Source of the DNA: Pseudomonas fulva | Lineage (GTDB): Bacteria > Pseudomonadota > Gammaproteobacteria > Pseudomonadales > Pseudomonadaceae | Direction of reading: 5' to 3' | Length of the DNA: 64,000 nucleotides | Assembly: GCF_015680705.1 (NCBI RefSeq) | Contig: NZ_JADNYP010000004.1 | Location: 186,001 to 250,000, forward strand | Shown: piece after piece, positions 35,088-45,702 of the stretch | How positions within the stretch are numbered: position 1 is the first letter of the stretch | Layout: every line of letters begins with the position of its first letter | The notes under the pieces: model-generated | The model's input: the letters and a program-made list of their open reading frames with translations, nothing else | The model's database searches: none | What the model was told of the DNA's origin: nothing | Position numbers and translations under genes: made by a program

Positions 35088-36446
35088 TCAGCCGCCCGCC
35101 GGCGTGGCGAACAGGCTGGCCAGCTGGTCCCGGCTCGCTTCGAGACTGACGTTCTCATCCAGCGCCTGACGCAGAAACCCGACCAGCCTGGGCTGCAAGG
35201 CAATGGCCAGGTCGGTTTCCGCATCGCCACCGGCCACATAGGCGCCCACGCTGATCAAATCGCGCGCCTGGGACAGTCGCGACCAGAGCTGCTTGAACTT
35301 CTGGGCCTGGCGCAACTGTTCCTGGCTGACCACCTGGGGCATGACCCGGCTGATCGAGGCTTCGATATCGATGGCCGGGTAATGGCCTTCCTCGGCCAGC
35401 CGCCGCGACAGCACGAAGTGCCCATCCAGCACGCCGCGCGCCGAGTCGGCGATCGGGTCCTGCTGGTCGTCACCCTCGGAGAGCACGGTATAGAACGCGG
35501 TGATCGAACCACCGCCACGCTCGCCGTTGCCGGCGCGCTCCACCAGCTTGGGCAGTTTGGCGAACACCGAGGGCGGATAGCCGCGGGTGGCCGGTGGTTC
35601 GCCGATGGCCAGGGCGATTTCCCGCTGGGCCTGGGCGAAACGCGTCAGCGAATCCATCAGCAACAGCACGTTCTTGCCCTTGTCACGGAAGTACTCGGCG
35701 ATGCGCGTGCAGTACATGGCCGCGCGCAGGCGCAGCAGCGGTGCATCGTCGGCTGGCGAGGCGACCACCACCGAGCGCTTGAGCCCCTCGCTGCCAAGGA
35801 TGTGCTCGATGAACTCCTTGACCTCGCGACCGCGTTCGCCGATCAGCCCGACCACGATGATCTCGGCTTCGGTGAAGCGCGTCATCATGCCCAGCAGCAC
35901 CGACTTGCCCACGCCGGTACCGGCGAACAAGCCCAGGCGCTGGCCGCGCCCGACGGTCAACAGGCCATTGATGCTGCGAATGCCGACATCCAGCGGCTGG
36001 CTGATCGGATCGCGGTTGAGCGGGTTGATCACCGGCCCATCGATGGGTACCCAGTCCTCGGCCTTCATGCCACCCTTGCCGTCGAGCGGACGGCCGACTC
36101 CGTCGAGCACGCGCCCGAGCATGCTCATGCCCATCGGCAGGCGCCCGCTGTCGGCCAGCGGCACGACCCGAGCGCCGGGCGCGATGCCGGCCACGCTGCC
36201 GACCGGCATGAGGAACACCTTGCTGCCGGAAAAGCCCATCACCTCGGCTTCCACCTGCACCGCCTGATAGCTGTCGTCGTTGATCACCAGGCAGCGACTG
36301 CCGACCGCCGCGCGCAGGCCTTCGGCCTCGAGCGTCAGGCCGACCATGCGCAGCAGGCGTCCTTCGATCACCGGCTGGGCAGGCAGCTCGACCGCATCGG
36401 CGTAGGTCGCCAGGCGCTTGGCGAAGCTGGTGCGCTCAAGACGCAT
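35088..36446 (-). CDS. fliI: Flagellar export ATPase FliI
   Basis: F1-beta-like ATPase (452 residues). Its P-loop is GTGVGKS (176-182), Walker [22 protein letters not shown], with [12 protein letters not shown] and the conserved [18 protein letters not shown]. The start is ATG 36444-36446, inside the end of fliH (11-base overlap). In-frame sequence upstream is the fliH region in another frame and is discarded. Confidence 0.97.
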   Translation of the reverse strand: MRLERTSFAKRLATYADAVELPAQPVIEGRLLRMVGLTLEAEGLRAAVGSRCLVINDDSYQAVQVEAEVMGFSGSKVFLMPVGSVAGIAPGARVVPLADSGRLPMGMSMLGRVLDGVGRPLDGKGGMKAEDWVPIDGPVINPLNRDPISQPLDVGIRSINGLLTVGRGQRLGLFAGTGVGKSVLLGMMTRFTEAEIIVVGLIGERGREVKEFIEHILGSEGLKRSVVVASPADDAPLLRLRAAMYCTRIAEYFRDKGKNVLLLMDSLTRFAQAQREIALAIGEPPATRGYPPSVFAKLPKLVERAGNGERGGGSITAFYTVLSEGDDQQDPIADSARGVLDGHFVLSRRLAEEGHYPAIDIEASISRVMPQVVSQEQLRQAQKFKQLWSRLSQARDLISVGAYVAGGDAETDLAIALQPRLVGFLRQALDENVSLEASRDQLASLFATPAGG

Positions 36447-37206
36447 CGCCGCGCTCCGAATCGACCAGGATGTCTGCCGTCGCCGGGTGCAGGAGCTGGT
36501 CGTGCATCTGCTCGAACAACTGGCCGACCGCCTTCTCGATACGGGTTTCCATGGTCGCGTCGATCCGGCTGTGCATGGTCTCGATCCGGCACCCGCCGGG
36601 CAGCAGGCTGTCGTCTTCGAGTAGCCGCCACTGCTCTTCGTGGCGTTCGCGCAGCGCCTTGGCGGCATCGAAATCCTGGGGGTTGAGGTAGATGCGGATG
36701 TTGTCCGCGCCCATTGGCAGCAGCTTGAGCGACTCGCGCAGCACCTGGGTCAGCACCTGTGCCGAGTCGGCGCGCAGCTCGCGACCGATCACCTGGCGGG
36801 CGAGATGGCCGGCCAGATGCACCAGGGAACGCTCGATCAGCGCATCCTGCTCGGCGATCGGCTCGAGCAGATGCGCCATGACCCGCTCCAGGCTCGACAG
36901 CTTGGCCGCCAACGCCGCCTCGGCTTCCTGGCGGACCTTCAGTTGGGTGCTATGGAAACCTTCGCGCTCGCCCGTGGCGAAGCCTTCGTTGTAGGCCTCC
37001 TGGCGAATGCTTTCGAGTTCTTCGAGGGTCAGCGGCTGGACCTCTTCGAGGGGAACTTCCTCGACCTCCTCCTCGACGGCTTGCGGCTCGGGTTCCGGCT
37101 CGGGCACAGGTTCCGGCTCCGGATCGAAGCTCGGCAGCGCCCAGACGTCGACCCCTCGCAGGTCGCTGGCGCGTATCAGGTCGCTGGGATGCTCGGTGCT
37201 GGACAT
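36436..37206 (-). CDS. fliH: Flagellar export regulator FliH
   Basis: Regulator of FliI ATPase (256 residues). The N-terminal part holds a Pro-Glu low-complexity run ([15 protein letters not shown]) and an acidic stretch ([13 protein letters not shown]). The middle is helical and the C-terminal domain ([44 protein letters not shown]) is the conserved FliH fold. ATG 37204-37206 is preferred over a TTG 16 codons upstream; neither has a strong ribosome site. Confidence 0.93.
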   Translation of the reverse strand: MSSTEHPSDLIRASDLRGVDVWALPSFDPEPEPVPEPEPEPQAVEEEVEEVPLEEVQPLTLEELESIRQEAYNEGFATGEREGFHSTQLKVRQEAEAALAAKLSSLERVMAHLLEPIAEQDALIERSLVHLAGHLARQVIGRELRADSAQVLTQVLRESLKLLPMGADNIRIYLNPQDFDAAKALRERHEEQWRLLEDDSLLPGGCRIETMHSRIDATMETRIEKAVGQLFEQMHDQLLHPATADILVDSERGDAS

Positions 37207-37282
37207 GCTGCTCGATACCTTGGTGGCGGACTGGATCGGCGCCGTCGACTGCAAGCCAGCGGCGCGCCCCGTGGGAATTGCC

Positions 37283-38302
37283 TCAGATCATTTCCTCGCC
37301 GCCCTTGCCGCCGAGCACGATCTCGCCGGCCTCGGCCATGCGCCGGGCGATGGTGAGGATCTCCTTCTGCGCCGTCTCGACGTCGCTGACCCGCACCGGG
37401 CCCTTGGCCTCGAGGTCGTCACGCAGGAGTTCCGAGGCACGCTTGGACATGTTCTTGAAGACCTTGTCCTTGACCCGTTCGTCGGCCCCCTTGAGCGCCA
37501 CCACCAGCACGTCGGAGGAGACTTCGCGCATCAGTGCCTGGATGCCACGGTCGTCCACGTCGGCCAGGTTGTTGAAGACGAACATCAGGTCTTCGATCTG
37601 CTCGGACAGGTCGTTGTCGATCTCGCGGATCGAATCCATCAGCTGGCCTTCCACGGAGCTGTCGAGGAAGTTCATGATGTCCGCGGCGCGCTTGATCCCG
37701 CCGAGGGTAGTGCGCGCGGCATTGGAGTTGCCGGAGAACTGTTTCTCGAGGATCTGGTTGAGCTCCTTGAGCGCCGCCGGTTGCACGGTGTTGAGCGACG
37801 ACACGCGCAGGATGATGTCCAGGCGCACCTTGTGGTCGAAGTTGCTCAGCACCTCGCCGGCCTGGTCGGGGTCGAGGTAGGCGACCACGATGGCCTGGAT
37901 CTGCGGATGCTCGTAGCGGATCACGTCGGCCACGGCGCGCGGCTCCATCCATTTGAGGCTGTCCAGGCCGCTGGTGTTGCCACCGAGCAGGATACGGTCG
38001 ATCAGGCCATTGGCCTTGTCCTCGCCGAGCGCCTGGTTGAGCATCTTGCGAATGTAGCCGTCGGAGCCGACGCCCAGGCTGGTCTGCTCGCCGACGATCT
38101 CGACGAATTCGCTCATCACCTGCTGCACCTGCTCGCGGTGGACGTTGCCCAGCTGGGCCATGGCCACGCCGACCTTCTGCACCTCCTTGGGCCCCATGTG
38201 CCGCAGCACCTGCGCGGCGTCGCTCTCGCCCAGCGAGAGCAGGAGAATCGCCGCCTTGTCGACGCGGCTCAGCTTGGCGGTAACGGCTCGGTTGTCACTC
38301 AT
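37283..38302 (-). CDS. fliG: Flagellar switch/torque protein FliG
   Basis: Rotor protein of 339 residues joining the MS ring to the C ring. It has an N-terminal FliF-binding domain (KLSRVDKAAILLLSLGE), the EHPQIQAIVVAYLDPDQAGEVL middle motif and a C-terminal charged helix for stator contact (LKGADERVKDKVFKNMSKRASELLRDDLEAKGPVRVSDVE). The start overlaps the fliF stop by eight bases. Confidence 0.97.
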   Translation of the reverse strand: MSDNRAVTAKLSRVDKAAILLLSLGESDAAQVLRHMGPKEVQKVGVAMAQLGNVHREQVQQVMSEFVEIVGEQTSLGVGSDGYIRKMLNQALGEDKANGLIDRILLGGNTSGLDSLKWMEPRAVADVIRYEHPQIQAIVVAYLDPDQAGEVLSNFDHKVRLDIILRVSSLNTVQPAALKELNQILEKQFSGNSNAARTTLGGIKRAADIMNFLDSSVEGQLMDSIREIDNDLSEQIEDLMFVFNNLADVDDRGIQALMREVSSDVLVVALKGADERVKDKVFKNMSKRASELLRDDLEAKGPVRVSDVETAQKEILTIARRMAEAGEIVLGGKGGEEMI

Positions 38303-40073
38303 CGTCGTTGATCCACTCTTTGACGACCTGGGCCACCCGGCCCGGGTCTTCGGCCACCAGGCCCTTGATTGCGTTGAGCTGCGCCTCGTAGCCCTCGTTC
38401 GGGCTCGGCAGCAGGATGCTCTGTGGACCGCCCAGGCTGACTCGGTCGTTGGCCAGCTCGTCGTCCATGCCGATCATGCCGCCCAGCTCGGCCTCGGTCT
38501 CGGCCGCCGTCTGCTTGCCGCCACCGGAAATGTTCTTGAGCACCGGACGCAGCACGCCGAACACCAGGACCAGGATGAACAGCACACCCAGCACCTGCTT
38601 GACGATGTCCCAGAACCACGGTTGCGAGTAGAACGGAATCTCCGCGATCACCTCGCCACGGTCGGCGGCGAACGGCACGTTGATCACGCTCACGCTGTCG
38701 CCACGGCTGGCATCGAAGCCCACCGCGTCCTGCACCAGGCGGGTGAAGCGCGCCAGGTCCTCGGCACTCCACGGCACGCGGCTGGTCTCGCCGGTGGCCG
38801 CGTCGAGCTTGACCTGGTCGTCCACCACCACCGCGACCGACAGGCGAGTCAAGCGCCCCTGCTGCTGGCGGGTGTGGCTGATCGAGCGGTCCAGCTCGAA
38901 GTTGCGCGTGGTCTGCTCGCGCTTGTCGTTGGGGTATGGCGCCAGCATCGGCTGGCCGGTCGCCGGATCCATGATCTGCTGCCCATTGGCATCGACCAGC
39001 GGCTGGCCAGGCTGGATCGCCCCGGCCGCCGCGGCACCGCCACCGGCGACCTGCGGCGCGCTCGCGGCGCCCGGCGGCTGGTTGCTCAAGGCCCCGGGAA
39101 CACCTTGCGGGCCCTGGCTGCTGGAACGCTGCTCGTTGACCGCCTGCTCGCTGCGCAGCGCCGGCTGGTCAGGGTTGAACTGTTCCGAGGTCGACTCCAC
39201 CGCGGTGAAGTCGACGTCGGCGGAGACCTCGGCCTTGTAGCGGTCGTTGCCCAGCACCGGCTGCAGGATGTTGTGCACCCGCTGGGTCAGCAGGCCTTCC
39301 ATGCGGCGGCTGTAGTCGAACTGCTTGCCGGCCATGGTCAGGGCCGTGTCCTGCAGCTGCTCCGACAGCAGGTTGCCTTTCTGGTCCACGACCGTGACTT
39401 GCGACTTGTCGAGTTCCGGCACGCTGGTCGCCACCAGGTTGACGATGGCCATCACCTGCCCGGCTTCCAGGCTGCGGCCGGCATACATCTCGATCAGCAC
39501 CGAGGCGCTGGGCTTGCGCTCGTCACGCACGAACACCGAACTCTTGGGAATCGCCAGGTGCACCCGCGCGGCCTTGACGTTGTTCAGGCTGGCGATGGTG
39601 CGGGCCAGTTCACCCTCCAGGCTGCGGCGATAGCGCGTGGCCTCCATGAACTGGCTGGTGCCCAGCCCCTGTTCCTTGTCCAGCAGCTCGAAGCCGACCG
39701 TGCCGTCGCTCGGCGCCACGCCGGCGGCCGCCAGCTTCAGGCGGGCGCGAGACAGGTCGTCGGCCTTGACCAGCAAGGCGCCGGAGTTGGGCTCGACATT
39801 GTAGGGGATGTCGGCAGCCGCCAGGGTGTCCATGACCTGTTTGGTGTCCATGCCTGCCAGACTGCCGTACAGCGGCCGATAGTCCGGCTGCTGCGACCAG
39901 AGCACCACGGCGAAACCGATGGCTACGCTGGCGGCCAGGCCGACCAGCAGGCCGACCTGACGCAGCATGGGCATGCGCGAGATGTTTTCCAGGAACGCCA
40001 TGCCAGGCAGCGCGGGCTTGCCAGCTGCCGGGCCGCTCTTGGCGGGTGGATTGTCGACGACTGCATCGGCCAT
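38295..40073 (-). CDS. fliF: Flagellar MS-ring protein FliF
   Basis: Membrane ring protein of 592 residues. It has an N-terminal helix (VGLLVGLAASVAIGFAVVLW), ring-building motifs (PDYRPLYGSLAGMDTKQVMDTL, LEGELARTIASLNNVKAARVHLAIP), a Gly/Ala/Pro-rich loop (~300-360), a second helix (VLGVLFILVLVFGVLRPVL) and a C-terminal FliG-binding tail ending KEWINDDE. Confidence 0.97.
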   Translation of the reverse strand: MADAVVDNPPAKSGPAAGKPALPGMAFLENISRMPMLRQVGLLVGLAASVAIGFAVVLWSQQPDYRPLYGSLAGMDTKQVMDTLAAADIPYNVEPNSGALLVKADDLSRARLKLAAAGVAPSDGTVGFELLDKEQGLGTSQFMEATRYRRSLEGELARTIASLNNVKAARVHLAIPKSSVFVRDERKPSASVLIEMYAGRSLEAGQVMAIVNLVATSVPELDKSQVTVVDQKGNLLSEQLQDTALTMAGKQFDYSRRMEGLLTQRVHNILQPVLGNDRYKAEVSADVDFTAVESTSEQFNPDQPALRSEQAVNEQRSSSQGPQGVPGALSNQPPGAASAPQVAGGGAAAAGAIQPGQPLVDANGQQIMDPATGQPMLAPYPNDKREQTTRNFELDRSISHTRQQQGRLTRLSVAVVVDDQVKLDAATGETSRVPWSAEDLARFTRLVQDAVGFDASRGDSVSVINVPFAADRGEVIAEIPFYSQPWFWDIVKQVLGVLFILVLVFGVLRPVLKNISGGGKQTAAETEAELGGMIGMDDELANDRVSLGGPQSILLPSPNEGYEAQLNAIKGLVAEDPGRVAQVVKEWINDDE

Positions 40074-40087
40074 GACTTAACTTGCCC

Positions 40088-40420
40088 TCAAACCGGCATC
40101 TGCATGATGTCCTGGTACGCCTGGACCAGCTTGTTGCGTACCTGGGTCAACGCCTGGAACGACACGGTGGCCTTCTGCGAGGCGATCATCACATCCGTCA
40201 GGTCGACCCCGCCCTTGCCGATCTCGAAGGCATTGGCCAGCGCCGAAGACGCCTGCTGGGTCTCGTGGACCTTGCCGATCGCCTGGCCGAGCATATCGGC
40301 GAAGTTGCTCGAACCGACCTCGGACGCAGCCGAAACCGCTGCCCTGGGCATGGACATGGCTTCGGCCTGCATGGCCCGCATGTCCAACATCAAACGATTG
40401 AATTCAACACCTTGGCTCAT
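40088..40420 (-). CDS. fliE: Flagellar MS-ring-rod junction protein FliE
   Basis: Small rod-adaptor protein of 110 residues. The C-terminal conserved block reads [39 protein letters not shown]. It is the first gene of fliEFGHIJ, with a clear sigma-54 promoter upstream and fliF 14 bases downstream. Confidence 0.97.
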   Translation of the reverse strand: MSQGVEFNRLMLDMRAMQAEAMSMPRAAVSAASEVGSSNFADMLGQAIGKVHETQQASSALANAFEIGKGGVDLTDVMIASQKATVSFQALTQVRNKLVQAYQDIMQMPV

Positions 40421-40480
40421 GGACTACTCTCTGCGACGGCCGCATTTTTTTGACACTCATGCAGCGGATAGGCAGGACCT

Positions 40481-40497
40481 AGCAACAAGGATGCCAG
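40481..40497 (-). promoter_or_regulatory. Sigma-54 promoter of fliE
   Basis: The minus strand reads CTGGCATCCTTGTTGCT, with GG-N10-GC spacing and near-consensus TGGCA / TTGCT. It lies about 60 bases before the fliE ATG. Confidence 0.85.
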
Positions 40498-40546
40498 GCC
40501 TCTGAGCGAATGTTCGCCAGACTGCTCGAAAGCCGTGGAAACCGAT

Positions 40547-40575
40547 GCCGACGAAGCCGCGAAGCGGCCTTCGGC
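40547..40575 (-). terminator. Hairpin after fleR (terminator-like or REP)
   Basis: The minus strand forms GCCGA-AG-GCCGC-TTC-GCGGC-TTCG-TCGGC, a two-step stem just after the fleR stop and before the fliE promoter. There is no T-tract, so termination is uncertain; it may equally be a REP element. Confidence 0.45.
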
Positions 40576-40583
40576 GGTGGCCT

Positions 40584-41957
40584 TCAGCCGTAGAGCGCGA
40601 CCTCGACATCGAACCCCGCGTCGCGCATCTGCGCGAGCTTGTGACGCAAGGTCCGTGGGCTGATGCCCAGGCGCTCGGCAGTCTCCTTGCGACGCCCACG
40701 CTCGGCTTTCAAGGTATCGAGGATCCTCTGGAACTCATGGCGCCGCACATCCTCCTCGAGCCCGGCCGACGCCGGCGCGTCGGGCAGAAGCGGCGCAGCC
40801 GCGCAGGACGCCGGGACCATCGACGGCACGCTGCCCGCCAGGCAGAAGTCCGCTGCCTCGATCACCCCACCGTGCTGCAGGATCAGCGCCCGCTGCATGG
40901 CATTGTCGAGCTCACGAACGTTGCCCGGCCATGGATGGGCCAGCAGGCTGGCCCGGGCAGCTTCCGACAAGCGCGCCGGGGCATGCTTCATCTTCGCCGC
41001 ATGCCGGGCCAGCAGGCGCTCGGCCAGCGGCAGGATGTCGGCACGGCGCTCGCGCAATGGCTGCAGGCGCAGCGGGAACACGCACAGGCGATAATACAGG
41101 TCTTCGCGAAAGCGCCCCGCGGCCACTTCGCTTGCCAAATCACGGTTGGTGGTGGCCAGCACGCGGATGTCCAGCGCGATCGGCTTGCGTCCGCCGACCC
41201 GCTCCACTTCTCGCTCCTGCAACACCCGCAACAGCTTGGCCTGCAAACCCAGGGGCATCTCGGAGATTTCGTCGAGCAGCAGCGTGCCGCCTTCGGCTTG
41301 CTCGAACTTGCCGGGCTGGGCTGCGATGGCGCCAGTGAAGGCGCCTTTCTCGTGGCCGAACAGCGTGGCCTCGAGCATGTTGTCGGGAATCGCCGCGCAG
41401 TTGATGGCCACGAAAGGCTCGGCCGAACGCGCCGAGCGCCGATGGATGTAGCGCGCCAGCACTTCCTTGCCCGTGCCCGACTCGCCGGACAGCAGCACGG
41501 TCGAGTCGCTGCGCGCGATGCGCGCCGCCAGCTCGAGCAACTGTCGACTGGACGGATCGACGGCCACCGGGCCATCGTCATCGCCGTCCAGCCGGCCACC
41601 GGCATGGCGCTCGACCAGCGCCAGCAGGGCCTTGGGCTCGAACGGCTTGACCAGGTAGTCCACCGCCCCCTGGCGTATTGCCTCGACCGCCCGCTCGACG
41701 GCGGCATGGGCGGTCATCAGCAATACCGGCAGCTGTGGCCGCTCGCGCCGCAGCCGAGCCAGCAACTGGTGCCCGTCCATGCCTGGCATGTTCACGTCGC
41801 TGATCACCAGGCTGAACGTTTCACGGGCCACGGTGGCCAGGGCCGCCTCGGCCGATTCGACGGCGCGGTAGGCGATCCCGCCCACTTCCAGGGTCGCGCA
41901 GAGCGCCTCGCGCAAGGCGCGGTCGTCTTCGACCAGCAGGACGCTCGGCGCTTTCAT
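40584..41957 (-). CDS. fleR: Sigma-54-dependent response regulator FleR
   Basis: NtrC-type activator (457 residues) for hook and rod genes. The receiver domain has acidic pair Asp11/Asp12, phospho-Asp54 (VISDVNMPGMDG) and Lys104. The AAA+ domain has Walker A GESGTGKE (158-165), sigma-54 contact loop GAFTGA (205-210), Walker B GTLLLDE and arginine fingers. The C-terminal Fis-type helix-turn-helix is RRKETAERLGISPRTLRHKL. The start overlaps the fleS stop (ATGA). Confidence 0.97.
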   Translation of the reverse strand: MKAPSVLLVEDDRALREALCATLEVGGIAYRAVESAEAALATVARETFSLVISDVNMPGMDGHQLLARLRRERPQLPVLLMTAHAAVERAVEAIRQGAVDYLVKPFEPKALLALVERHAGGRLDGDDDGPVAVDPSSRQLLELAARIARSDSTVLLSGESGTGKEVLARYIHRRSARSAEPFVAINCAAIPDNMLEATLFGHEKGAFTGAIAAQPGKFEQAEGGTLLLDEISEMPLGLQAKLLRVLQEREVERVGGRKPIALDIRVLATTNRDLASEVAAGRFREDLYYRLCVFPLRLQPLRERRADILPLAERLLARHAAKMKHAPARLSEAARASLLAHPWPGNVRELDNAMQRALILQHGGVIEAADFCLAGSVPSMVPASCAAAPLLPDAPASAGLEEDVRRHEFQRILDTLKAERGRRKETAERLGISPRTLRHKLAQMRDAGFDVEVALYG

Positions 41958-43165
41958 GGCACCTCCCGCCCCGAGGTGTCGATCAATGGCAGCAGCAGCG
42001 TGGCGCAGGTGCCACGCCCAGGCCGGGAACGGATCAGCAGCCGACCGCGGTGCGCACGCGCCACGGCTTCGACCACGGGCAGGCCAAGCCCGGTGCCGCC
42101 GGCCCTGGTGGTCAGGAAAGGCTCGCCCAGCCGTGCCAGCAACGCCGCCTCGATACCGCGCCCGGCATCGCTGACGCACAGGCGCAGCAGCTGGCCGCGC
42201 CGGTACAGGTGCACCTTCAGGCGCGCCGGGCCGGCGGCGGCCTGCAAGGCATTGTCGATCAGGTTGAGCACGGCGCCGACCAAGGTATCGCGATTGCACA
42301 GCAGCTCGCCCAGGCGCAGGTCGCACTGCCAGCGCACCTGATGGCCCTGGACATGAACCTGGGCCGCCTGCTGCACGGCCTGGAACAAGGCCTTGGGGGT
42401 CAGCCTGTCGGTCAGCGGCAATTCGCCGCGGGCGAACACCAGCATGTCACGGACCTGGTTGTCCAGTTCGACGAGGCGTTCCTTGAGGTTTTCGGCAAAC
42501 CGTTGCCGAAGGGCTGGCGCCAGGTCGGCCGAAGCGTCGGCCAGATGACCGGCGTAGAGCATGGCCGCCGACAGCGGGGTACGGATCTGGTGAGCCAGCG
42601 AGGCGACCATGCGTCCCAGCGACGACAGCCGCTCGTGGCGTGCCAGCTGATCCTGCAGGCGACGGGTTTCAGTCAGGTCGGTGAGCAGCACCAGCTGCCC
42701 CGGCTCGGCGTCCAGCGAACAGGTGGCAATGGACAGGCGACGGCCGTCACGCAGTGAGACTTCATGCCCATCATCCTGGCGCGGCGCGAAGCTGCGAGCG
42801 ATGACCTGGCGCCAGACCTCGCCCAGCAGCGGCTCACCGAGCAGCGCGCGCGCCGCCGGATTGGCCTCGCACACCTGTCCCTGGGCATCGATCACGATCA
42901 CCCCGCCCGGCAGCAGGTCGAGCAGGTTTTGCAGCCGATTGGCCAGCCGGACCTTGTCGTCCAGCTCGACCATGCGCTGGGCGCTGACCACCGCCAGCTC
43001 GCCCTTGAGCTCGCTGACACGGGCTTCGAGCCGCTCGTAGGAGTCGCTGAGCTGGTCGGATACCTGAGTGAACCGAGCCAGTGACCGTTCCAGCGGCGCA
43101 CCGGCGTGCGGCTCTGGCAGGAACAGGTCGAGAGAGGCTCGGGAAGAAGAGGCGGCCTGAGGCAT
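41954..43165 (-). CDS. fleS: Flagellar sensor histidine kinase FleS
   Basis: Cytoplasmic kinase (403 residues) with no membrane helix. A coiled-coil segment (~35-80) precedes a PAS-like domain (~82-165), then the H-box SLAHQIRTPLSAAML with His192, N-box NLIDNALQ, and G boxes DAGRGIE and GGTGLGL. It partners FleR. A sigma-54 site lies about 53 bases upstream. Confidence 0.96.
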   Translation of the reverse strand: MPQAASSSRASLDLFLPEPHAGAPLERSLARFTQVSDQLSDSYERLEARVSELKGELAVVSAQRMVELDDKVRLANRLQNLLDLLPGGVIVIDAQGQVCEANPAARALLGEPLLGEVWRQVIARSFAPRQDDGHEVSLRDGRRLSIATCSLDAEPGQLVLLTDLTETRRLQDQLARHERLSSLGRMVASLAHQIRTPLSAAMLYAGHLADASADLAPALRQRFAENLKERLVELDNQVRDMLVFARGELPLTDRLTPKALFQAVQQAAQVHVQGHQVRWQCDLRLGELLCNRDTLVGAVLNLIDNALQAAAGPARLKVHLYRRGQLLRLCVSDAGRGIEAALLARLGEPFLTTRAGGTGLGLPVVEAVARAHRGRLLIRSRPGRGTCATLLLPLIDTSGREVP

Positions 43166-43217
43166 CGTGCGTTCTCGCGTGGCTGACCGTCAAAAACGGT
43201 GCGATGCGAGGGGCGGA

Positions 43218-43234
43218 AGCAATAGGCGTGCCGT
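43218..43234 (-). promoter_or_regulatory. Sigma-54 promoter of fleSR
   Basis: The minus strand reads ACGGCACGCCTATTGCT, matching GGCACG-N4-TTGCT with GG-N10-GC spacing. It lies between the fleQ hairpin and fleS, consistent with FleQ driving fleSR. Confidence 0.85.
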
Positions 43235-43245
43235 TCTGCAGCCTG

Positions 43246-43262
43246 GGGCCGCCTTGCGGCCC
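43246..43262 (-). terminator. Perfect short hairpin after fleQ
   Basis: GGGCCGC-CTT-GCGGCCC, a seven-base-pair stem with a three-base loop, begins nine bases after the fleQ stop. No T-tract follows. It resembles the REP-like element after flhB, so it may be a shared species repeat acting as transcript end. Confidence 0.5.
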
Positions 43263-43270
43263 ATCAGGCT

Positions 43271-44749
<1,479 letters not shown>

Positions 44750-44913
44750 GCAATAGCAACTTCCCTAGTCATATCGGCGCCCGAGGGCGGGCTCGACATC
44801 AATTCGACTGAATGCTCAGCGTTCACGACGTCAAAAATACGAAAACAGCTACTAGTTAAGTAAAAAACTTGGAAGTAGTCAAATTTATGGCGCCGAGCGG
44901 CAATCGCTGCGCG
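44750..44913. promoter_or_regulatory. AT-rich fleQ upstream region
   Basis: The spacer between fliT and fleQ is markedly more AT-rich than its surroundings. On the minus strand a TTGACT (-35) lies 17 bases before TTAACT within 44854-44882; this is a candidate sigma-70 promoter for fleQ with a weak -10. No other site was recognised. Confidence 0.4.
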
Positions 44914-45207
44914 TCACCTGAACAGATGGTATACCTTTGCGGCGCTTTTCGCTTGGGAGATGTGGGAAACCTGCGCGAATAAAGCCTGACGTTCGTTACT
45001 GGCTTTTTCGATGACCTGTCGATAGAGTCCGAGCAACCCTTCCAGGCTCCCCATCACCGCCCCCCGATCTTCCTGCGGTTGCTCCAGCAGCCCATCGAGC
45101 TCGCTGCGGCAGGCCAGGTCGAGCTCGCCGATGGCCTCCCAGTCGCAGGCTTCCATGGCGGCCCCAAGGGCATCACGCAGCGCATCGATTCGTTGCAATG
45201 CAGTCAT
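44914..45207 (-). CDS. fliT: Flagellar chaperone FliT
   Basis: Small all-helical protein (97 residues) in the fliT position after fliS; FliT-family proteins chaperone the cap protein FliD. Sequence conservation is weak (LRDALGAAMEACDWEAIGELDLACRSELDGLLEQ). ATG 45205-45207 is chosen because GGAGG lies eight bases upstream; an ATG seven codons earlier overlaps fliS. Confidence 0.85.
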   Translation of the reverse strand: MTALQRIDALRDALGAAMEACDWEAIGELDLACRSELDGLLEQPQEDRGAVMGSLEGLLGLYRQVIEKASNERQALFAQVSHISQAKSAAKVYHLFR

Positions 45208-45228
45208 GGCGCATTCCTCCGACGGCAT

Positions 45229-45621
45229 TCACTGTGCCGCAGCAATCGCATCCCAGCCACTCTTGACGGTGATCAGCAACTGCGCGACCTCGTCGATGAT
45301 CGCCGGATCGCTGTGCCGGTTGGCCTCGGTCAGGCGCGTGGCCATGTAGGCGTACAGGCTGTCCAGGCGCTCGATATCCTCCGGATCGGGCGCCTTGGAC
45401 TTGTCCAGCCCTTCGCGCAGACCGCCGATGATGTCGACCGCCTTGCCCAGCAACAGGCCCTTCTGCGCCACGTCGCCCCGGCTGATCGCGCCCTTGGCCT
45501 GTGCCATGCGATCCAGGCCACCCTCCATCAGCAGCTGCACCAGGCGATGCGGCGTGGCCTCGGAGACCTGAGCGTGGGAATTGACCTTCTGGTACTGGCG
45601 AAGGGCTCTCATCGGGTGCAT
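45229..45621 (-). CDS. fliS: Flagellin export chaperone FliS
   Basis: Cytoplasmic flagellin chaperone (130 residues), a four-helix bundle: MRALRQYQKVNSHAQVSEATPHRLVQLLMEGGLDRMAQAKGAI is the classic FliS start. ATG 45619-45621 has GAGGAA upstream; a second ATG three codons in is possible. Confidence 0.96.
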   Translation of the reverse strand: MHPMRALRQYQKVNSHAQVSEATPHRLVQLLMEGGLDRMAQAKGAISRGDVAQKGLLLGKAVDIIGGLREGLDKSKAPDPEDIERLDSLYAYMATRLTEANRHSDPAIIDEVAQLLITVKSGWDAIAAAQ

Positions 45622-45702
45622 GCGGGGTTCCTCGTCAAAGCCGCGGGGTTGCGGGGGCGGATACCTTGGCTATCGGCCCGGCGGCGGATTTCTTTAGCGG
45701 GT

